Positions 9,801 through 19,755 of a stretch of DNA of 64,000 nt are shown here, piece after piece; the first letter of the stretch is position 1; each line of letters starts with the position of its first letter. The position numbers and the translations under genes are program-made. The notes below the pieces were generated by a model. It had not been told where the DNA came from and did not search any database. It was given only the letters and a program-made list of their open reading frames with translations. This DNA comes from Archangium lipolyticum (lineage in GTDB: Bacteria > Myxococcota > Myxococcia > Myxococcales > Myxococcaceae): the NCBI RefSeq assembly GCF_024623785.1, contig NZ_JANKBZ010000028.1, forward strand, positions 78,485 through 142,484, written 5' to 3'.

Positions 9801-12800
9801 GGTGGTGCCGGGCGCGGCCTATCTGGAGATGGCGCTCTCGGCGGCGCGTGAGGTGTCCGGAGAGACGGCGCACGAGCTCGTCGACACCTCCTTCAAGGAA
9901 GGGCTGCTGCTGCCGGAGGGGCAGGCGCGCGTGGTCCAGATGGCGCTGAGCGACGAGGGCGGGGGAGCCCTCTCGTTCCAGCTCTCGAGCCAGAAGGCGA
10001 GCACGGAGGTGGGCACTCCGGCGGGCTGGATGGCGCACGTCATGGGGCGGATCCGTCCCCTTCCGGGAGGACAGCCGGCGCGGGCTCCCGAGCCGCTCGA
10101 CACGATCCGGGAGCGTTGCCCCGAGGTGATCGCCCAGGCCGCGCACTACGAGGAGCTGGCAAACCGTGGGGTGGCCTACGGACCCGCGTTCCAGGGAGTG
10201 CAGCAGGTGTGGCGTGGCCGCGCGGAGGCGCTCGGGCACGTGCGCCTGCCGGAGCCGCTCGCGGCGGGGGCCTCGGCGTATCGAATCCATCCCGCGCTGC
10301 TGGATGCGTGCTTCCAGTTGGTGGCCGCGGCCGTTCCCCAGGAGGATCTCACGCCTGACTCCGGCCCCGCCGTGCCCGTGGCGCTCGCCAGCCTGCGGCT
10401 TCACGAGCAGCCAGGGACGGAGGTCTTCTGCCACGTGCGGCTGCGGCCGGGGGAGGGCGCGCGGAGGGGTGTGTACGAGTTCGACCTCGTGCTGTGTGAC
10501 GCGTCCGGCCGGCTGCTGGTGGAGGCGCTCGGGCTGCGCATCCAGCGGTTGGAGGCACCGGCCGCGGAGCACGCGGGGAAGGATCTCTTCTTCGCGCTCG
10601 AGTGGCGGCATCAGCCCGGAGTCCAGCCGGCCCTCGCCGAGGCTCCCAAGGCGAGCGGGCGCTGGTTGCTCGTCACTGACGGCAGCGAGCTCGCTGGCGC
10701 CGTCGAGTCCCTGCTGCGATCGCGCGGCGGAGACGTCTTCCGCGTCGTGGATGCGTCACCCCACGCGATCGACGGCGTGCTGGCGGAGGCGTTCGGCGGG
10801 GGCGTGGTTCCCCGTGGGGTGATCCAGCTCGCCGGGATGGAGTCGCGCGAGGTGGATCCGATGGTGGATCCGATGAAGGCGTGCGGCGGCGTGCTGCACC
10901 TCGTCCAGGCGCTCTCCCGGGCGGGCCTGTCGAGTCCGCCCAGGCTGTGGCTCGTCACGCGCGGTGTGCACCATGGCTCCGCCAGCGGGTCGGCCTCCGG
11001 CGTGGTGCAGGCCGCGCTCTGGGGCCTGGGCCGCACACTCGCGCACGAGCACCCCGAGCTGAAGTGCACGCGCGTGGACGTCTCCGCCGCGATGGGTCCC
11101 GGTGACGCGGGAGCGGCGCTGGTGCGCGAGCTGCTCGTGGCCGACGCGGAGGAGGAGCTCTCCCTTCGCGCGGATGGACGCCACGTCGCTCGCATCGTGC
11201 GGGGCGCTCCTGGCAGGGCGCCCAGCGAGGCCGTGGTCCCGGCGGGAGGGCGGCCCTTCCGCGTGGAGCACGATGCACGAGGGCACCTGGAGCTCAGAGC
11301 CGGAGCGCGGCGTCCGCCCGGGCCGGGGGAGATCGAGCTCGAGGTCGAGGTGGCGGCCCTGGGGCGTCCCGGCGAGAGCGCCGGGCCGGAGCGGTGGGAC
11401 GGGGAGGGGAGCCTCATCGGGTGCAGTGGTCGGGTCGTGGCCCTCGGCGAAGGCGTGGAGAACGTCGCGGTGGGAGATGAGCGGATCGCCCTGGTGACGT
11501 CGGGCCTGGGCTCGCACGTGAGTGTTCCCGTCGCGTGCACCGCCGCACGTCCACCGTCGTCCCCGTCCGGGGAAGCCGCAGTGCTCACGGCGGCCGTCCT
11601 GCCTGTCTGGTACGCGCTGTTCCACCTGGGACGGCTCGAGAGGGGAGGCCGCGTGCTGATCCTCGGGGCCGGGAGTGGGCCTGGGCGTGCCGCGGTCAAG
11701 CTGGCCAGCTGGGTGGGGGCGGAGGTCATCGCCACCGCCACGACGGACGAGCAGCGCGCATCCCTGCGGGAGCTCGGGGTCGAGCGGATCGTGGATCCGG
11801 GCGATGACTCGTTCGTCACCCGGCTCGTGGACATGACCGGGGGACGTGGGGTGGAGCTGGTCGTCGTCGCGCCGGGCGCGGCCGGGCTCGAGCGGAGCCT
11901 GTCCGTGCTGGGCGAGGGGGCTCGTGTCCTCGATCTGCGTGCGCCGGGAGTGTCGGCCCATGCCGGTGGTGCGAACGTCGCCTGGTGCGTGGTCGACGTG
12001 CTGGCGCTCGCCCGCCGCGGGCCCGGACGGTTCGCCCGCCTCTGGCAGGAAGTGCGGGACGCGCGCGAGTCGAGGGGCCTCACGTTGCCGAAGGATGCGA
12101 TCACCCTCACCCTGAACGATCCGAAGGCGCGCGTCGTGGTGCCCGCGGCTGAGGCTCGCCGGCTTCGCGCCGATGGGACGTACCTCATCACCGGAGGACT
12201 CGGTGGGCTCGGTCTCTCGGTGGCGAAGTGGATGGCGGAGCAGGGCGCGGGCCACCTCGTGCTCGTCGGGCGCGATACAGCCCTGACCCCGGAGCAGCAG
12301 GCGTCGGTGGCGGCGCTCGAGGCCACCGGGGCGCGCGTCCGGGTGGCCCGGGCCGACGTGTCCGACCGGACACAGCTCGCCCAGGTGCTCTCGGAGATCG
12401 CGCGAGGCGGGCCTCCCCTGCGGGGCATCCTCCACGCCGCTGGCGTGCTGGACGATGGTGTCCTGATGCAGCAGACGGTGGAGCGGTTCCGCCGCGTGAT
12501 GGCCCCCAAGGTCCTCGGCGGCTGGAACCTGCATGTCCTGACGCGGGAAATGCCGCTCGACTTCTTCGTGCTGTACTCGTCGGCGGCCTCCCTGTTCGGA
12601 GCACCGGGGCAGGGCAACTACGTGGCCGCCAATGCCTTCCTCGATGCGCTCGCCCACCATCGCCGGGCGCTCGGACTGCCCGGACTGAGCATCAACTGGG
12701 GACCCTTCTCGGAGGTCGGTCTGGCCGCGGCTCAGGCCAACCGGGGAGCGCGTCTCGCCCAGCGGGGCTCGGACAGCCTGACGCCCGCGCAGGGGAACGC

Positions 12801-13338
12801 GCTCCTCGGGCGGCTGCTCGATGGCGATGTGACCCAGATGGCGGTCATGCCGCTCGAGCTCCACAAGTGGGTGGAGTTCTATCCCCGCGCACGCTCCTCC
12901 CCCTGGCTGTCGGAGCTGGTCCCGGCCGGCGCGGGCGCGGGGTCTGGTGGAGCGAGGGACGTGGCCCTGCTCGAGACACTGCGGACGGCGACCCAGGAGG
13001 AGGCGCGGGTGGCACTGGAGCAGTTCGTCCGGGAGCAGCTCGCCCGGGTCCTCCGCCTGGACTCCGCGCGCATCGATCCGCAGGTGCCGCTCCAGGGCTT
13101 TGGCCTCGACTCCCTGATGGGGCTCGAGCTGCGCAACCGCCTGGAGTCGGGGTTGGGGCTGTCGTTGCCGGTCTCGTTGATCTGGAAGCACCCGACGCTG
13201 GCCGCGCTCTGCGAGCATCTCCTGGGTGAAGTCATGGATCGCACCCTGGCCGAAACGCTCGCGAGGGCGGGTGCGGGTGCCGAACCGGTGGCGGATGAGA
13301 CCGCCGCCGCGGATGACACAGAGGTCTTTGTCCTATGA
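6883..13338 (+). CDS. mxaB2: Modular type I polyketide synthase, one module: KS-AT-DH-ER(degenerate)-KR-ACP
   Basis: This is the last PKS module before the NRPS. The ATG overlaps the upstream stop by 4 bp (ATGA) and follows a GAAGAAGGA ribosome-binding stretch. Residues 1-35 form a helical N-terminal docking segment. KS has TACSSS (Cys 209), EAHGTGT and [10 protein letters not shown] has GHSMGE (Ser 659) and VASH (about 759), which point to methylmalonyl-CoA. DH has an intact [10 protein letters not shown] motif (His 967) and DACFQ. Residues about 1455-1750 align with an enoyl reductase, but the N-terminal NFRD region is gone and the nucleotide loop reads [10 protein letters not shown] instead of the usual LIHAAAGGVG type, so it is probably dead. 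KR (TGGLGGLG near 1766) has LDD, B-type. ACP Ser is 2077. The acidic C-terminal end, ending TEVFVL, may contact the docking domain of the next protein. The predicted product is a 2-methyl-2E-enoyl thioester, as in myxalamid. Confidence 0.96.
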   Translation: MSKQEKPAEPSALQRAALLVEKLQTRLEAVERARTEPIAVIGMGCRFPGGANDGPSYWKLLRDGVDAMREVPESRWDVPGHYDSRRGVPGKMYGIKGGFLDDVERFDAGFFGISPREAASLDPQQRLVLEVAWEALENAGLTPERLVGSKTGVFMGVMSSDYMARLLKENDPTLLDGYTATGNGYSFVPGRLSYVLGLQGPCMPVDTACSSSLVAIHLASESLRAGESNLALVGGVNLILSPETTICLCSMQALASDCRCKTFDASADGYVRGEGCGVLVLKRLSDAQRDGDSILALIRGSAVNHDGASGGLTVPNGPAQQAVIQRALDNARIAPALVGYIEAHGTGTPLGDPIELRALGAVLGKGRPADRPFYIGSVKTNIGHLEPAAGIAGVIKTILSLQHKEIPPHLHFHTPNPHVEWERIPARVPVERVPWPAHEGRRIAGVSSFGLSGINAHVVVEEAPAPTSTAAPAEDGRPQLVVLSAKTPRALSTLAETWSSFLKSEETGSLADIGYTSTLCRTHHDHRLALAARSRQELIEQLQAFAAGESHDGLSSGRRGAGLAQKIVFVFPGQGSQWLGMGRRLYAEDATFREAIDRCHEAMRPHADWSLRELLTVPEQQPRWNDIDVIQPTLFALQVALAAVWRSFGLEPHAVVGHSMGEVAAAHVAGALSLEDAARIICERSKLLRRVSGQGAMAVVELTREQAEAELRGAEDRIAIAVSNSPKSTVLSGDPAALKEVLERLQKREVFCRWVKVDVASHSPQMDPLRQELLERMAAIRPTGSSVPLYSTVTGAPIDGRELGASYWVRNLRQPVLFADAVQRLIQDGNVLFIELSPHPILVPFVDAMLREGDTSGRGLVVPSLLREQEEWHCLLSSLGALSTRVDRVDWLRLHPNKRRRVALPTYPWQRERHWLDLEPSGRVRVMRGRSGGHPLLGSSFTTSVHEETRFWESALSATEPSYLADHRVSGAVVVPGAAYLEMALSAAREVSGETAHELVDTSFKEGLLLPEGQARVVQMALSDEGGGALSFQLSSQKASTEVGTPAGWMAHVMGRIRPLPGGQPARAPEPLDTIRERCPEVIAQAAHYEELANRGVAYGPAFQGVQQVWRGRAEALGHVRLPEPLAAGASAYRIHPALLDACFQLVAAAVPQEDLTPDSGPAVPVALASLRLHEQPGTEVFCHVRLRPGEGARRGVYEFDLVLCDASGRLLVEALGLRIQRLEAPAAEHAGKDLFFALEWRHQPGVQPALAEAPKASGRWLLVTDGSELAGAVESLLRSRGGDVFRVVDASPHAIDGVLAEAFGGGVVPRGVIQLAGMESREVDPMVDPMKACGGVLHLVQALSRAGLSSPPRLWLVTRGVHHGSASGSASGVVQAALWGLGRTLAHEHPELKCTRVDVSAAMGPGDAGAALVRELLVADAEEELSLRADGRHVARIVRGAPGRAPSEAVVPAGGRPFRVEHDARGHLELRAGARRPPGPGEIELEVEVAALGRPGESAGPERWDGEGSLIGCSGRVVALGEGVENVAVGDERIALVTSGLGSHVSVPVACTAARPPSSPSGEAAVLTAAVLPVWYALFHLGRLERGGRVLILGAGSGPGRAAVKLASWVGAEVIATATTDEQRASLRELGVERIVDPGDDSFVTRLVDMTGGRGVELVVVAPGAAGLERSLSVLGEGARVLDLRAPGVSAHAGGANVAWCVVDVLALARRGPGRFARLWQEVRDARESRGLTLPKDAITLTLNDPKARVVVPAAEARRLRADGTYLITGGLGGLGLSVAKWMAEQGAGHLVLVGRDTALTPEQQASVAALEATGARVRVARADVSDRTQLAQVLSEIARGGPPLRGILHAAGVLDDGVLMQQTVERFRRVMAPKVLGGWNLHVLTREMPLDFFVLYSSAASLFGAPGQGNYVAANAFLDALAHHRRALGLPGLSINWGPFSEVGLAAAQANRGARLAQRGSDSLTPAQGNALLGRLLDGDVTQMAVMPLELHKWVEFYPRARSSPWLSELVPAGAGAGSGGARDVALLETLRTATQEEARVALEQFVREQLARVLRLDSARIDPQVPLQGFGLDSLMGLELRNRLESGLGLSLPVSLIWKHPTLAALCEHLLGEVMDRTLAETLARAGAGAEPVADETAAADDTEVFVL

Positions 13339-16300
13339 GTGTACGGGATTTGTTGGGCACCCTCGCGGCCAAGGGGGTGCGCCTGCGGGCCGATGGAGAC
13401 AAGCTCGTGGTCGAGGCGGGCAAGGCCGTCCTCACCCCGGAGCTGCGCGCGGAGCTGTCGGCGCACAAGGGAGACATCCTGGCGTTCCTGCGCAAGCACT
13501 CCTCTCGGGAGGAGGCTGGCGGCGAGGCGGGACGGACCCTCGCGAGGCCAGAGGTCCTCCCTCTGTCCAGCGGGCAGGAGCGGCTCTGGTTCCTCGATCG
13601 TCTCTCGCCCGGTACGTCGCAGTACAATGTCCATCTGGGCATCCGCGTGCGCGGCGCGCTCGACCCCCAGGCGCTGCGCCGGAGCCTGGACGAGATCGTC
13701 CGGCGGCACGAGGTGCTCCGGACGCGGTTCCCCGAGGTGGAGGGGAGTCCCCGGCAGGTCATCGCGTCCCCCGAAACCGGTGTGGAGCTGACGCTCGTGG
13801 AGTTGCCGGGGCTCACGGAGCGGGAGCGCGAGGAGGAGCTCCAGCGGCTCTCGGACGAGCTGGCCCGGCGGCCCTTCGAGCTGGCCAAGGGCCCACTCCT
13901 GCGTGTCACGCTCGTGGCACTGGGGGCCGACGACTTCGCCCTCTTCGTGACGAAGCACCACATCATCACGGATGGCTGGTCACTCGGCGTCTTCGTCCGG
14001 GAGTTGTCGGCGCTGTACGCCGCCTTCGTCAGGAGGCAGACGGCCGCGTTGCCGCCCGTGTCGATGCAGTTCGCCGACGCGGCCTTGCGCGAGCGTGCGT
14101 GGATGGCCGGAGAGTCGGGTGCCCGTGAGCGCACGTATTGGAAGGAGAAGCTCAAGGGTCTGCCTCCGCTCCAGCTCCCCGTGGATCATGTGGCCTCCAC
14201 CTCCACGAGCCATCGCGGTGCCACCGTTCCCTTCTCCTTGCCGCCAGCGCTCAGCGAGGCCCTGCGGGAGCTCGCCAGCCGGGAAGGGTGCAGCCTGTTC
14301 ATGGTGCTCTTCGCCGCGTTCTCGGCGCTCCTGCACCGGTACTCCGGACAGCCCGACTTCGGTGTGGGGACGGTGATCGCCAACCGGGGGAGCGTGCCGC
14401 CGGATCTCATCGGCTTCGTCGCCAACACCCTGGTGCTCCGGTGTGATCTGTCGGGCGGGCCGACCTTCGCGCAATGGCTGGCGCGTACCCGGAGGACCGT
14501 GCTCGAGGCGCTGGACCACCAGACACTGCCGTTCAGCGAGGTGGTGCAGTCGGTCGGCGCGCCGCGCGATGGTGGGCTCAACCCGCTGGTGCGTGCTTGC
14601 TTCACCCTGGAGAACATTCCAGCGCCGGCCCTCGATCTGCCGGGGACGAGCTGGTCGTTCCTGAATGGAGCGCCGGATGGCAGCGTGGAGGGGACGGCCA
14701 AGTTCGAGCTCTCGCTGATCATGGCCTCGGGGGAGAAGGGCCTGACCGGCATCCTCGAGTACTCGAAGGAGGTCTTCGACGCCTCGACGGCGGCGCGGAT
14801 GGTGGGGCACTTCCAGGTGCTGCTCGAGTCCATCGTGGCCCACCCCGAGGCTCCGCTATCGAAGCTGCCGCTGTTGACGGCGGAAGAGCGAGGGAAGCTC
14901 CTCGTCGAGTGGAACGGTCCGGAGCTCGAGGTCCCGGCGGTGTGCATGCACGAGCTCGTGCAGGCGCAGGTGGAGCGGACTCCCCAGGCCGTGGCCGTGG
15001 TGAGCGGGCAGAGGACCCTCACCTATGCCGAGCTCAATCGCCGGGCGAATCAGCTCGCCCATCATCTGCGGCGGCTCGGCGTACGGTCCGAGGTGCGCGT
15101 CGGCCTCTGCGTCGAGCGCACGGAAGACGTCGTCATCGGGCTGCTGGCCATCCTCAAGGCGGGGGGCGCCTATGTCCCGTTGGATCCCGCATACCCGAAG
15201 GAGCGGCTGGCGCTGATCCTCGAGGATGCCCAGGTGCCGGTGCTGCTCACGCAGCAGCGCCTCGTCCCGGAGCTCCCCTCCACCCAGGCGCGCGTGGTGT
15301 GCCTGGACACGGACTGGCCAACCATCGGTGCGGAGCCGGACGGGAACCCCGAGCGCACCACGGCACCGGAAGCGCTCGCCTATCTCATCTACACCTCGGG
15401 CTCCACCGGCAAGCCCAAGGGCGTGATGATCGAGCACCGCAACGCCGTGGCCTTCCTGGTGTGGGCCATGCGCGTCTTCTCTCCGAGTCAGCTGGCGGGG
15501 ACACTGGCCTCGACATCGATCTGCTTCGACCTGTCGGTCTTCGAGATCTTCACGCCCCTCTGCTGTGGCGGGAAGGTGATCGTCGCGAAGAACGCCCTGG
15601 AGTTGCCAGAGCTGCCCGCGGCCCGGGAAGTGACGCTCATCAACACCGTGCCATCGGCCATGGGCGCGCTCCTGCGAGCGCGTGCCGTGCCCCCCTCGGT
15701 GTCCATCGTCAACCTGGCGGGTGAAGCACTCGCGGGTGCGCTGGTCGATCAGATCCATCAGCTCGACCATGTGCGAGAGGTGTTCAACCTCTATGGTCCG
15801 AGCGAGACCACGACCTACTCGACGTTTACTCGTGTGGACCGCGGGCAGACGCCGACCATCGGGCGCCCCATCGGGAACACCCAGGTGTACGTGTTGGATC
15901 CGGACAGGGAGCCCATGCCCATCGGCGTGCCGGGCGAGGTCTACATCGGAGGCAGCGGAGTCGCGCGCGGATACCTGGGCCGGCCGGAGCTCACGGCGGA
16001 GCGGTTCGTCCACTCTCCTTTTGGTGGGGGCACCGAGGCCCGCATGTACAGGACGGGTGACCTGGCACGGTGGCTCCCGGACGGGCAGCTCGAGTACCTG
16101 GGCCGGATGGATCATCAGGTGAAGCTGCGTGGCTTCCGCATCGAGCTCGGGGAGATCGGCGCGGTGCTGATGGAGCACCCAGGGGTCCGCGAGGCCGTGG
16201 TGGTGGTGCGGGGGGAGGTGGGGGAGGACAAGCAGCTCGTCGCCTACGTGGTCTCGCGTGGCGAGAAGGCGCCCGCTCCGGGAGAGCTGCGTGACTACCT

Positions 16301-17882
16301 GAAGTCCAGGCTGCCCGAGTACATGGTCCCCTTTTCGTTCGTGAACCTCGACGCCATGCCACTCACTCCGAATGGCAAGGTGGATCGCGCCGCGCTTCCG
16401 GTGCCGGATCGCATGCGCTCGGGGTCGGCGAAAGAGCACGTCGCACCGCGGACCCCCGGAGAAGAGGCGCTGGCCGCCATCTGGCGCCAGGTCCTGGGTG
16501 TGGAGCGGGTCGGCGTCCACGACAACTTCTTCGAGCTCGGTGGTCACTCGCTCCTGCTCTACCGGGTGCTCGTCCTCGCACGCTCGGCGTCCGGCGCGGA
16601 CATCCCACTGCGCGCCCTGCTGCGGGCGCCGACCCTGGAGGAGATGGCGCGGGTCATCGAGGCCGCGAGGACGGGCTCGCTGCCAGTCCACGATGTGCTG
16701 GCGGAGCTGGAGGCGGATGCCGTGCTCGAGGCAGGGATCGATCCGCGCGGGGTGCCGCCGCCGGTCGTGGGGGCCGCGCGCACCCTCCTTCTGACGGGCG
16801 CCACTGGTTTCCTGGGTGCCTTCCTTCTGGAGCAGCTCTGCCGCAAGACGGAGGCACGCATCTACTGCCTGGTGCGCGCCGCGACGGAGCAGGAGGGGAT
16901 GCACCGGATTCGCAAGAACCTGGAGAGCTATTCGCTGTGGAGCGAGGCCCTGGCGTCCCGCATCGTCCCCGTCCGAGGGGATATCAGCCAGCCCCTGCTG
17001 GGGCTCTCGGAGACGGAGTTCCAGCGGCTCTCGGAAGAGATTGACGCGGTCTACCACAATGGTGCGCTCGTCAATTTCATCTATCCCTACGAGTCACTCC
17101 GGGCGGCCAACGTGCTCGGCACGCGGGAGATCCTCCGGCTCGCGACGCGGACCCGCATCAAGCCGCTGCACTACGTCTCGACGGTCTCGGTGTTGCCCCT
17201 GGGACGCAAGGATCCGATCCGGGAGGATGAGCCTCTGGATGGGCCCGCGAGCCTGGTGGGAGGCTATGCACAGAGCAAGTGGGTTGCCGAGAAGCTCGTG
17301 AGGGAGGCCTCTCGGCGTGGGCTCCCGGTCACCATCCTCCGGCCGGGGAGGGTCACCGGCGACAGTCAGACGGGTGCCTGGAACACGGACGATCTGGTGT
17401 GCCGTACCCTCAAGGGGTGCGTCCGGATGGGGATGGCTCCAAGCGTCGATGCCTTGCTCGACCTGACGCCTGTCGATTACGTCAGCAGCGCCATCGTCGA
17501 GCTCTCCCTGCGGCCGGAGTCGATCGGTCAGACCTATCACCTCGTGAATCCGCACCTCGTGCGCGCCGACGAGATGTGGAACCTCATGCGGGCCTTTGGC
17601 TACGGGTTGCGTGTCCTCCCCTATGACCAATGGCTCGCCGGGCTCGCCTCGGCGGCCGCGTCCGACAACGAGCTGGGAGATCTGCTCATGTTCCTTCAGC
17701 AGGTCCCGCCCGAGGACCGGAGTGTCGGAGGGCCACGGATGGTGGTCTGCGGTTGTGACCACACGCGGCAGGCCTTGAGAGGAACAGGGACGTCCTGCCC
17801 GCAGGTGGACACCACCTTGATCTCGACCTACCTCGCGTCTCTCGTGCGCCGCGGCTTCCTCGAGGCACCCGAGACGAGGTGA
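13335..17882 (+). CDS. mxaA: Terminal NRPS module: docking-C-A(Ala)-PCP-thioester reductase
   Basis: The protein adds one amino acid to the polyketide and releases the chain by reduction. Its start overlaps the PKS stop by 4 bp. Residues 1-55 resemble the TubC-type N-terminal docking domain. The condensation domain has HHIITDG (His 208). The adenylation domain has the core A3 motif YTSGSTGKPKG. Aligning its FDLSVFEIF and LYGPSETTTY stretches with GrsA gives the specificity code DLFNNALTYK, which I recall as an alanine code. The PCP carries LGGHSL (Ser 1072). The C-terminal reductase of the Lys2/MxaA type has TGATGFLG near 1155 and the SDR pair Tyr 1311/Lys 1315 in YAQSKW; there is no thioesterase. 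In known myxalamid synthesis, MxaA has this architecture and gives the 2-aminopropanol amide. The code and domain order support the same role here. It is the last gene of the operon. Confidence 0.95.
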   Translation: MSVRDLLGTLAAKGVRLRADGDKLVVEAGKAVLTPELRAELSAHKGDILAFLRKHSSREEAGGEAGRTLARPEVLPLSSGQERLWFLDRLSPGTSQYNVHLGIRVRGALDPQALRRSLDEIVRRHEVLRTRFPEVEGSPRQVIASPETGVELTLVELPGLTEREREEELQRLSDELARRPFELAKGPLLRVTLVALGADDFALFVTKHHIITDGWSLGVFVRELSALYAAFVRRQTAALPPVSMQFADAALRERAWMAGESGARERTYWKEKLKGLPPLQLPVDHVASTSTSHRGATVPFSLPPALSEALRELASREGCSLFMVLFAAFSALLHRYSGQPDFGVGTVIANRGSVPPDLIGFVANTLVLRCDLSGGPTFAQWLARTRRTVLEALDHQTLPFSEVVQSVGAPRDGGLNPLVRACFTLENIPAPALDLPGTSWSFLNGAPDGSVEGTAKFELSLIMASGEKGLTGILEYSKEVFDASTAARMVGHFQVLLESIVAHPEAPLSKLPLLTAEERGKLLVEWNGPELEVPAVCMHELVQAQVERTPQAVAVVSGQRTLTYAELNRRANQLAHHLRRLGVRSEVRVGLCVERTEDVVIGLLAILKAGGAYVPLDPAYPKERLALILEDAQVPVLLTQQRLVPELPSTQARVVCLDTDWPTIGAEPDGNPERTTAPEALAYLIYTSGSTGKPKGVMIEHRNAVAFLVWAMRVFSPSQLAGTLASTSICFDLSVFEIFTPLCCGGKVIVAKNALELPELPAAREVTLINTVPSAMGALLRARAVPPSVSIVNLAGEALAGALVDQIHQLDHVREVFNLYGPSETTTYSTFTRVDRGQTPTIGRPIGNTQVYVLDPDREPMPIGVPGEVYIGGSGVARGYLGRPELTAERFVHSPFGGGTEARMYRTGDLARWLPDGQLEYLGRMDHQVKLRGFRIELGEIGAVLMEHPGVREAVVVVRGEVGEDKQLVAYVVSRGEKAPAPGELRDYLKSRLPEYMVPFSFVNLDAMPLTPNGKVDRAALPVPDRMRSGSAKEHVAPRTPGEEALAAIWRQVLGVERVGVHDNFFELGGHSLLLYRVLVLARSASGADIPLRALLRAPTLEEMARVIEAARTGSLPVHDVLAELEADAVLEAGIDPRGVPPPVVGAARTLLLTGATGFLGAFLLEQLCRKTEARIYCLVRAATEQEGMHRIRKNLESYSLWSEALASRIVPVRGDISQPLLGLSETEFQRLSEEIDAVYHNGALVNFIYPYESLRAANVLGTREILRLATRTRIKPLHYVSTVSVLPLGRKDPIREDEPLDGPASLVGGYAQSKWVAEKLVREASRRGLPVTILRPGRVTGDSQTGAWNTDDLVCRTLKGCVRMGMAPSVDALLDLTPVDYVSSAIVELSLRPESIGQTYHLVNPHLVRADEMWNLMRAFGYGLRVLPYDQWLAGLASAAASDNELGDLLMFLQQVPPEDRSVGGPRMVVCGCDHTRQALRGTGTSCPQVDTTLISTYLASLVRRGFLEAPETR

Positions 17883-17901
17883 CTCTCGGGACAAAGAGCG
17901 A

Positions 17902-17926
17902 GCGCCGGGTTCGACGGTCCCGGCGC
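17902..17926. terminator. GC-rich hairpin between convergent genes
   Basis: An 8-bp perfect inverted repeat (GCGCCGGG / CCCGGCGC, 9-nt loop) lies 19 bp after the NRPS stop and 24 bp before the stop of the convergent acyltransferase gene. No T-tract follows on either strand, so it is a weak or factor-assisted terminator at best. Confidence 0.4.
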
Positions 17927-17950
17927 CGCTCAGCTGCTTCGTGGGATCGC

Positions 17951-19753
17951 TCAGCCCGAGAAGACCGAGCGGCGCTCCTTGAGCAGGGCCTGGAGCATGC
18001 CCTGGATGGACTCGCGGGTGCGCTCGGTGAGCCGCTGCACCTGGGACATGTCGTCGGCGGCCTCCGGTGGCAGCTCTCCCATGCCGATGGGCTCGCCGAA
18101 GCGGATGGTCCACCGGGCCGGCAGCGGCGGCGGCGTCAGGGGCAGGTAGGGAAGCCCCAGGAAGCTGGCCGGAAGCTTCCCGAACAGCGGTGCCGTCTCC
18201 TCCGCCCCCACGATGGCCACCGGTACGATGGGCGCTCCCGTGCGCAGCGCCAGCTTCACGAAGCCACCCCGGCCGAAACGCTTGAGCTGGTAGCGCTGCG
18301 CGAACGGCTTGCCCAACCCCTGGATGCCCTCGGGGAAGACGATGACCGGGCGCAATTCGTCCAGCAGCCTCAGCGCGTTCTCCGGGCAGGCCCGCACCGC
18401 GCCCAGCCGGTTCATCAGCGTGCCCAGCATCGGCGCGTGGAAGACCTGGTCCTCCGCCAGCCAGCGCGCCTCCTGCAGGTCGGGCCGCTCCCGCGACAGG
18501 GACTGTTGCAGCATCGGCCCGTCGAAGGGCAGCGCCCCCGAGTGGTTGGCCACCAGCAGCACCGGCCCCGCCGGCACGTGGCTCGCCCCCTGCACCGACA
18601 CCCGCCAGTAGCGCTCGTACAGGAAGTCCAGCACCGGCTGCAGCACGTTGCCGAGCGCCGCGTCCTTCCCGTACTCGTCGATGGCCGTTCCGCCCCCCAT
18701 CCCCAACCCAATCCCCGTCAGCGCCGCTCCCAGCAGCCCCTGCGCCGAGCTCACCGTCTTGCTGAACCGCTCGCTCGCCACTGCCTGGAACGCCACGTCC
18801 TTCGCCAGCGACATCAGCCCCGCGAACCGCTCTCCGAACCGGCGCGGCTCGGCTCCCGGGGACTCGTCCGTGAAGAAGACCTCCGTGTGGCTTCTCGCCA
18901 CGGGCAGGGCAGGGGCCAGCGCGGCCTCCACCTCCACCTCGATCCGGGCCTCCACCTCGGCTTCCGCCTCGCTGCTCGGCGCGTACTCGTCCCGGCTCCC
19001 GTCGATCACCTCCACCGCCACCACTTCCGCCACCGGTCTCGTCGCCGCGTCTTCGAATCCGGGCACGGTGACCGCGGCGGTGGACAGCGCCTCCCCGATG
19101 GCGTCCTCCAACTCCCGGAGTGTCTCCGCGGCCGTGAGTGCCTCCGCCGCTCGCTCCAGCAACTCCTCGTCCTCCTCCGATTCCTCGGACCCGGACGGCA
19201 CGGCGGGGGCCTCGGGCTCGCGCGCGGCCGCTGGCTCCTCGACGGTGGGCCGTTCCTCCTCACGAGCCTCCGCCCGTACTGGCTCGGGGGTTGGAGGCAC
19301 CGGCGGCTCGACCGGGAGCGCCATTTCGGCCGCGGCGGCGCTGACCGCCTTGGGCGGTGTGCGCACCTCCGCCTGGGGTGGCACGGCCTCGGGGGCGGCC
19401 TTCTCCCTGGACGGCGTGGCCTTCTTCGCGCGAGCCCCCGTCGCGGACGCGGGTGCTGATTTCGGCTCCGCCGGCTTGTGCGTGGTGCTCCTGGGCGTCG
19501 CCGCCTTCTGCTCCGCTGGCCTGGGCGTGGCGTTCGCCGCGGGCTTGGGCGCCGACTTCGGCGCGGCCGGCTTGGGCGCGGCGGCCCGGGCGGCGGGCTT
19601 CTCCTTTGGCGCGGGGGCCTTCTTCGCGGCCTTGGCCGGCGGCGCGGACTTCTTCGTGGCTGGCGGCTCGGCCTGGGCCTTCTTCGGCTCCGCGGGCCGC
19701 TGTGCGGCGCCCCTCTGGAACGGGTCGTTCCCGAGCACTCCCTTGCTGGCCAT
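17951..19753 (-). CDS. PlsC-like lysophospholipid/glycerol acyltransferase with long Ala/Lys/Pro-rich N-terminus
   Basis: A 600-aa protein that probably esterifies an acyl group to a lipid at the membrane. The C-terminal third (about residues 340-590) carries NHSGALPFDG, a spaced-out variant of the acyltransferase His-Asp motif seen in diacylglycerol-acyltransferase-like members, and FPEGIQGLG, the FPEG block. Residues 10-210 are low-complexity, rich in Ala, Lys and Pro then acidic, and look disordered. The start was set at the ATG at 19753 because GGAGGAG lies 6 nt upstream and it begins 2 bp after the stop of the SDR gene, with which it forms an operon. An upstream in-frame extension runs through the SDR coding sequence and was rejected. 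The substrate cannot be read from the sequence. Confidence 0.82.
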   Translation of the reverse strand: MASKGVLGNDPFQRGAAQRPAEPKKAQAEPPATKKSAPPAKAAKKAPAPKEKPAARAAAPKPAAPKSAPKPAANATPRPAEQKAATPRSTTHKPAEPKSAPASATGARAKKATPSREKAAPEAVPPQAEVRTPPKAVSAAAAEMALPVEPPVPPTPEPVRAEAREEERPTVEEPAAAREPEAPAVPSGSEESEEDEELLERAAEALTAAETLRELEDAIGEALSTAAVTVPGFEDAATRPVAEVVAVEVIDGSRDEYAPSSEAEAEVEARIEVEVEAALAPALPVARSHTEVFFTDESPGAEPRRFGERFAGLMSLAKDVAFQAVASERFSKTVSSAQGLLGAALTGIGLGMGGGTAIDEYGKDAALGNVLQPVLDFLYERYWRVSVQGASHVPAGPVLLVANHSGALPFDGPMLQQSLSRERPDLQEARWLAEDQVFHAPMLGTLMNRLGAVRACPENALRLLDELRPVIVFPEGIQGLGKPFAQRYQLKRFGRGGFVKLALRTGAPIVPVAIVGAEETAPLFGKLPASFLGLPYLPLTPPPLPARWTIRFGEPIGMGELPPEAADDMSQVQRLTERTRESIQGMLQALLKERRSVFSG

Positions 19754-19755
19754 GA

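Noticed and set aside
17902..17926. Sequence GGGTTCGACGGTCCC resembling a tRNA T-arm
   Set aside because: No acceptor, D-arm or anticodon arm can be folded around it; it is better explained as the intergenic hairpin.
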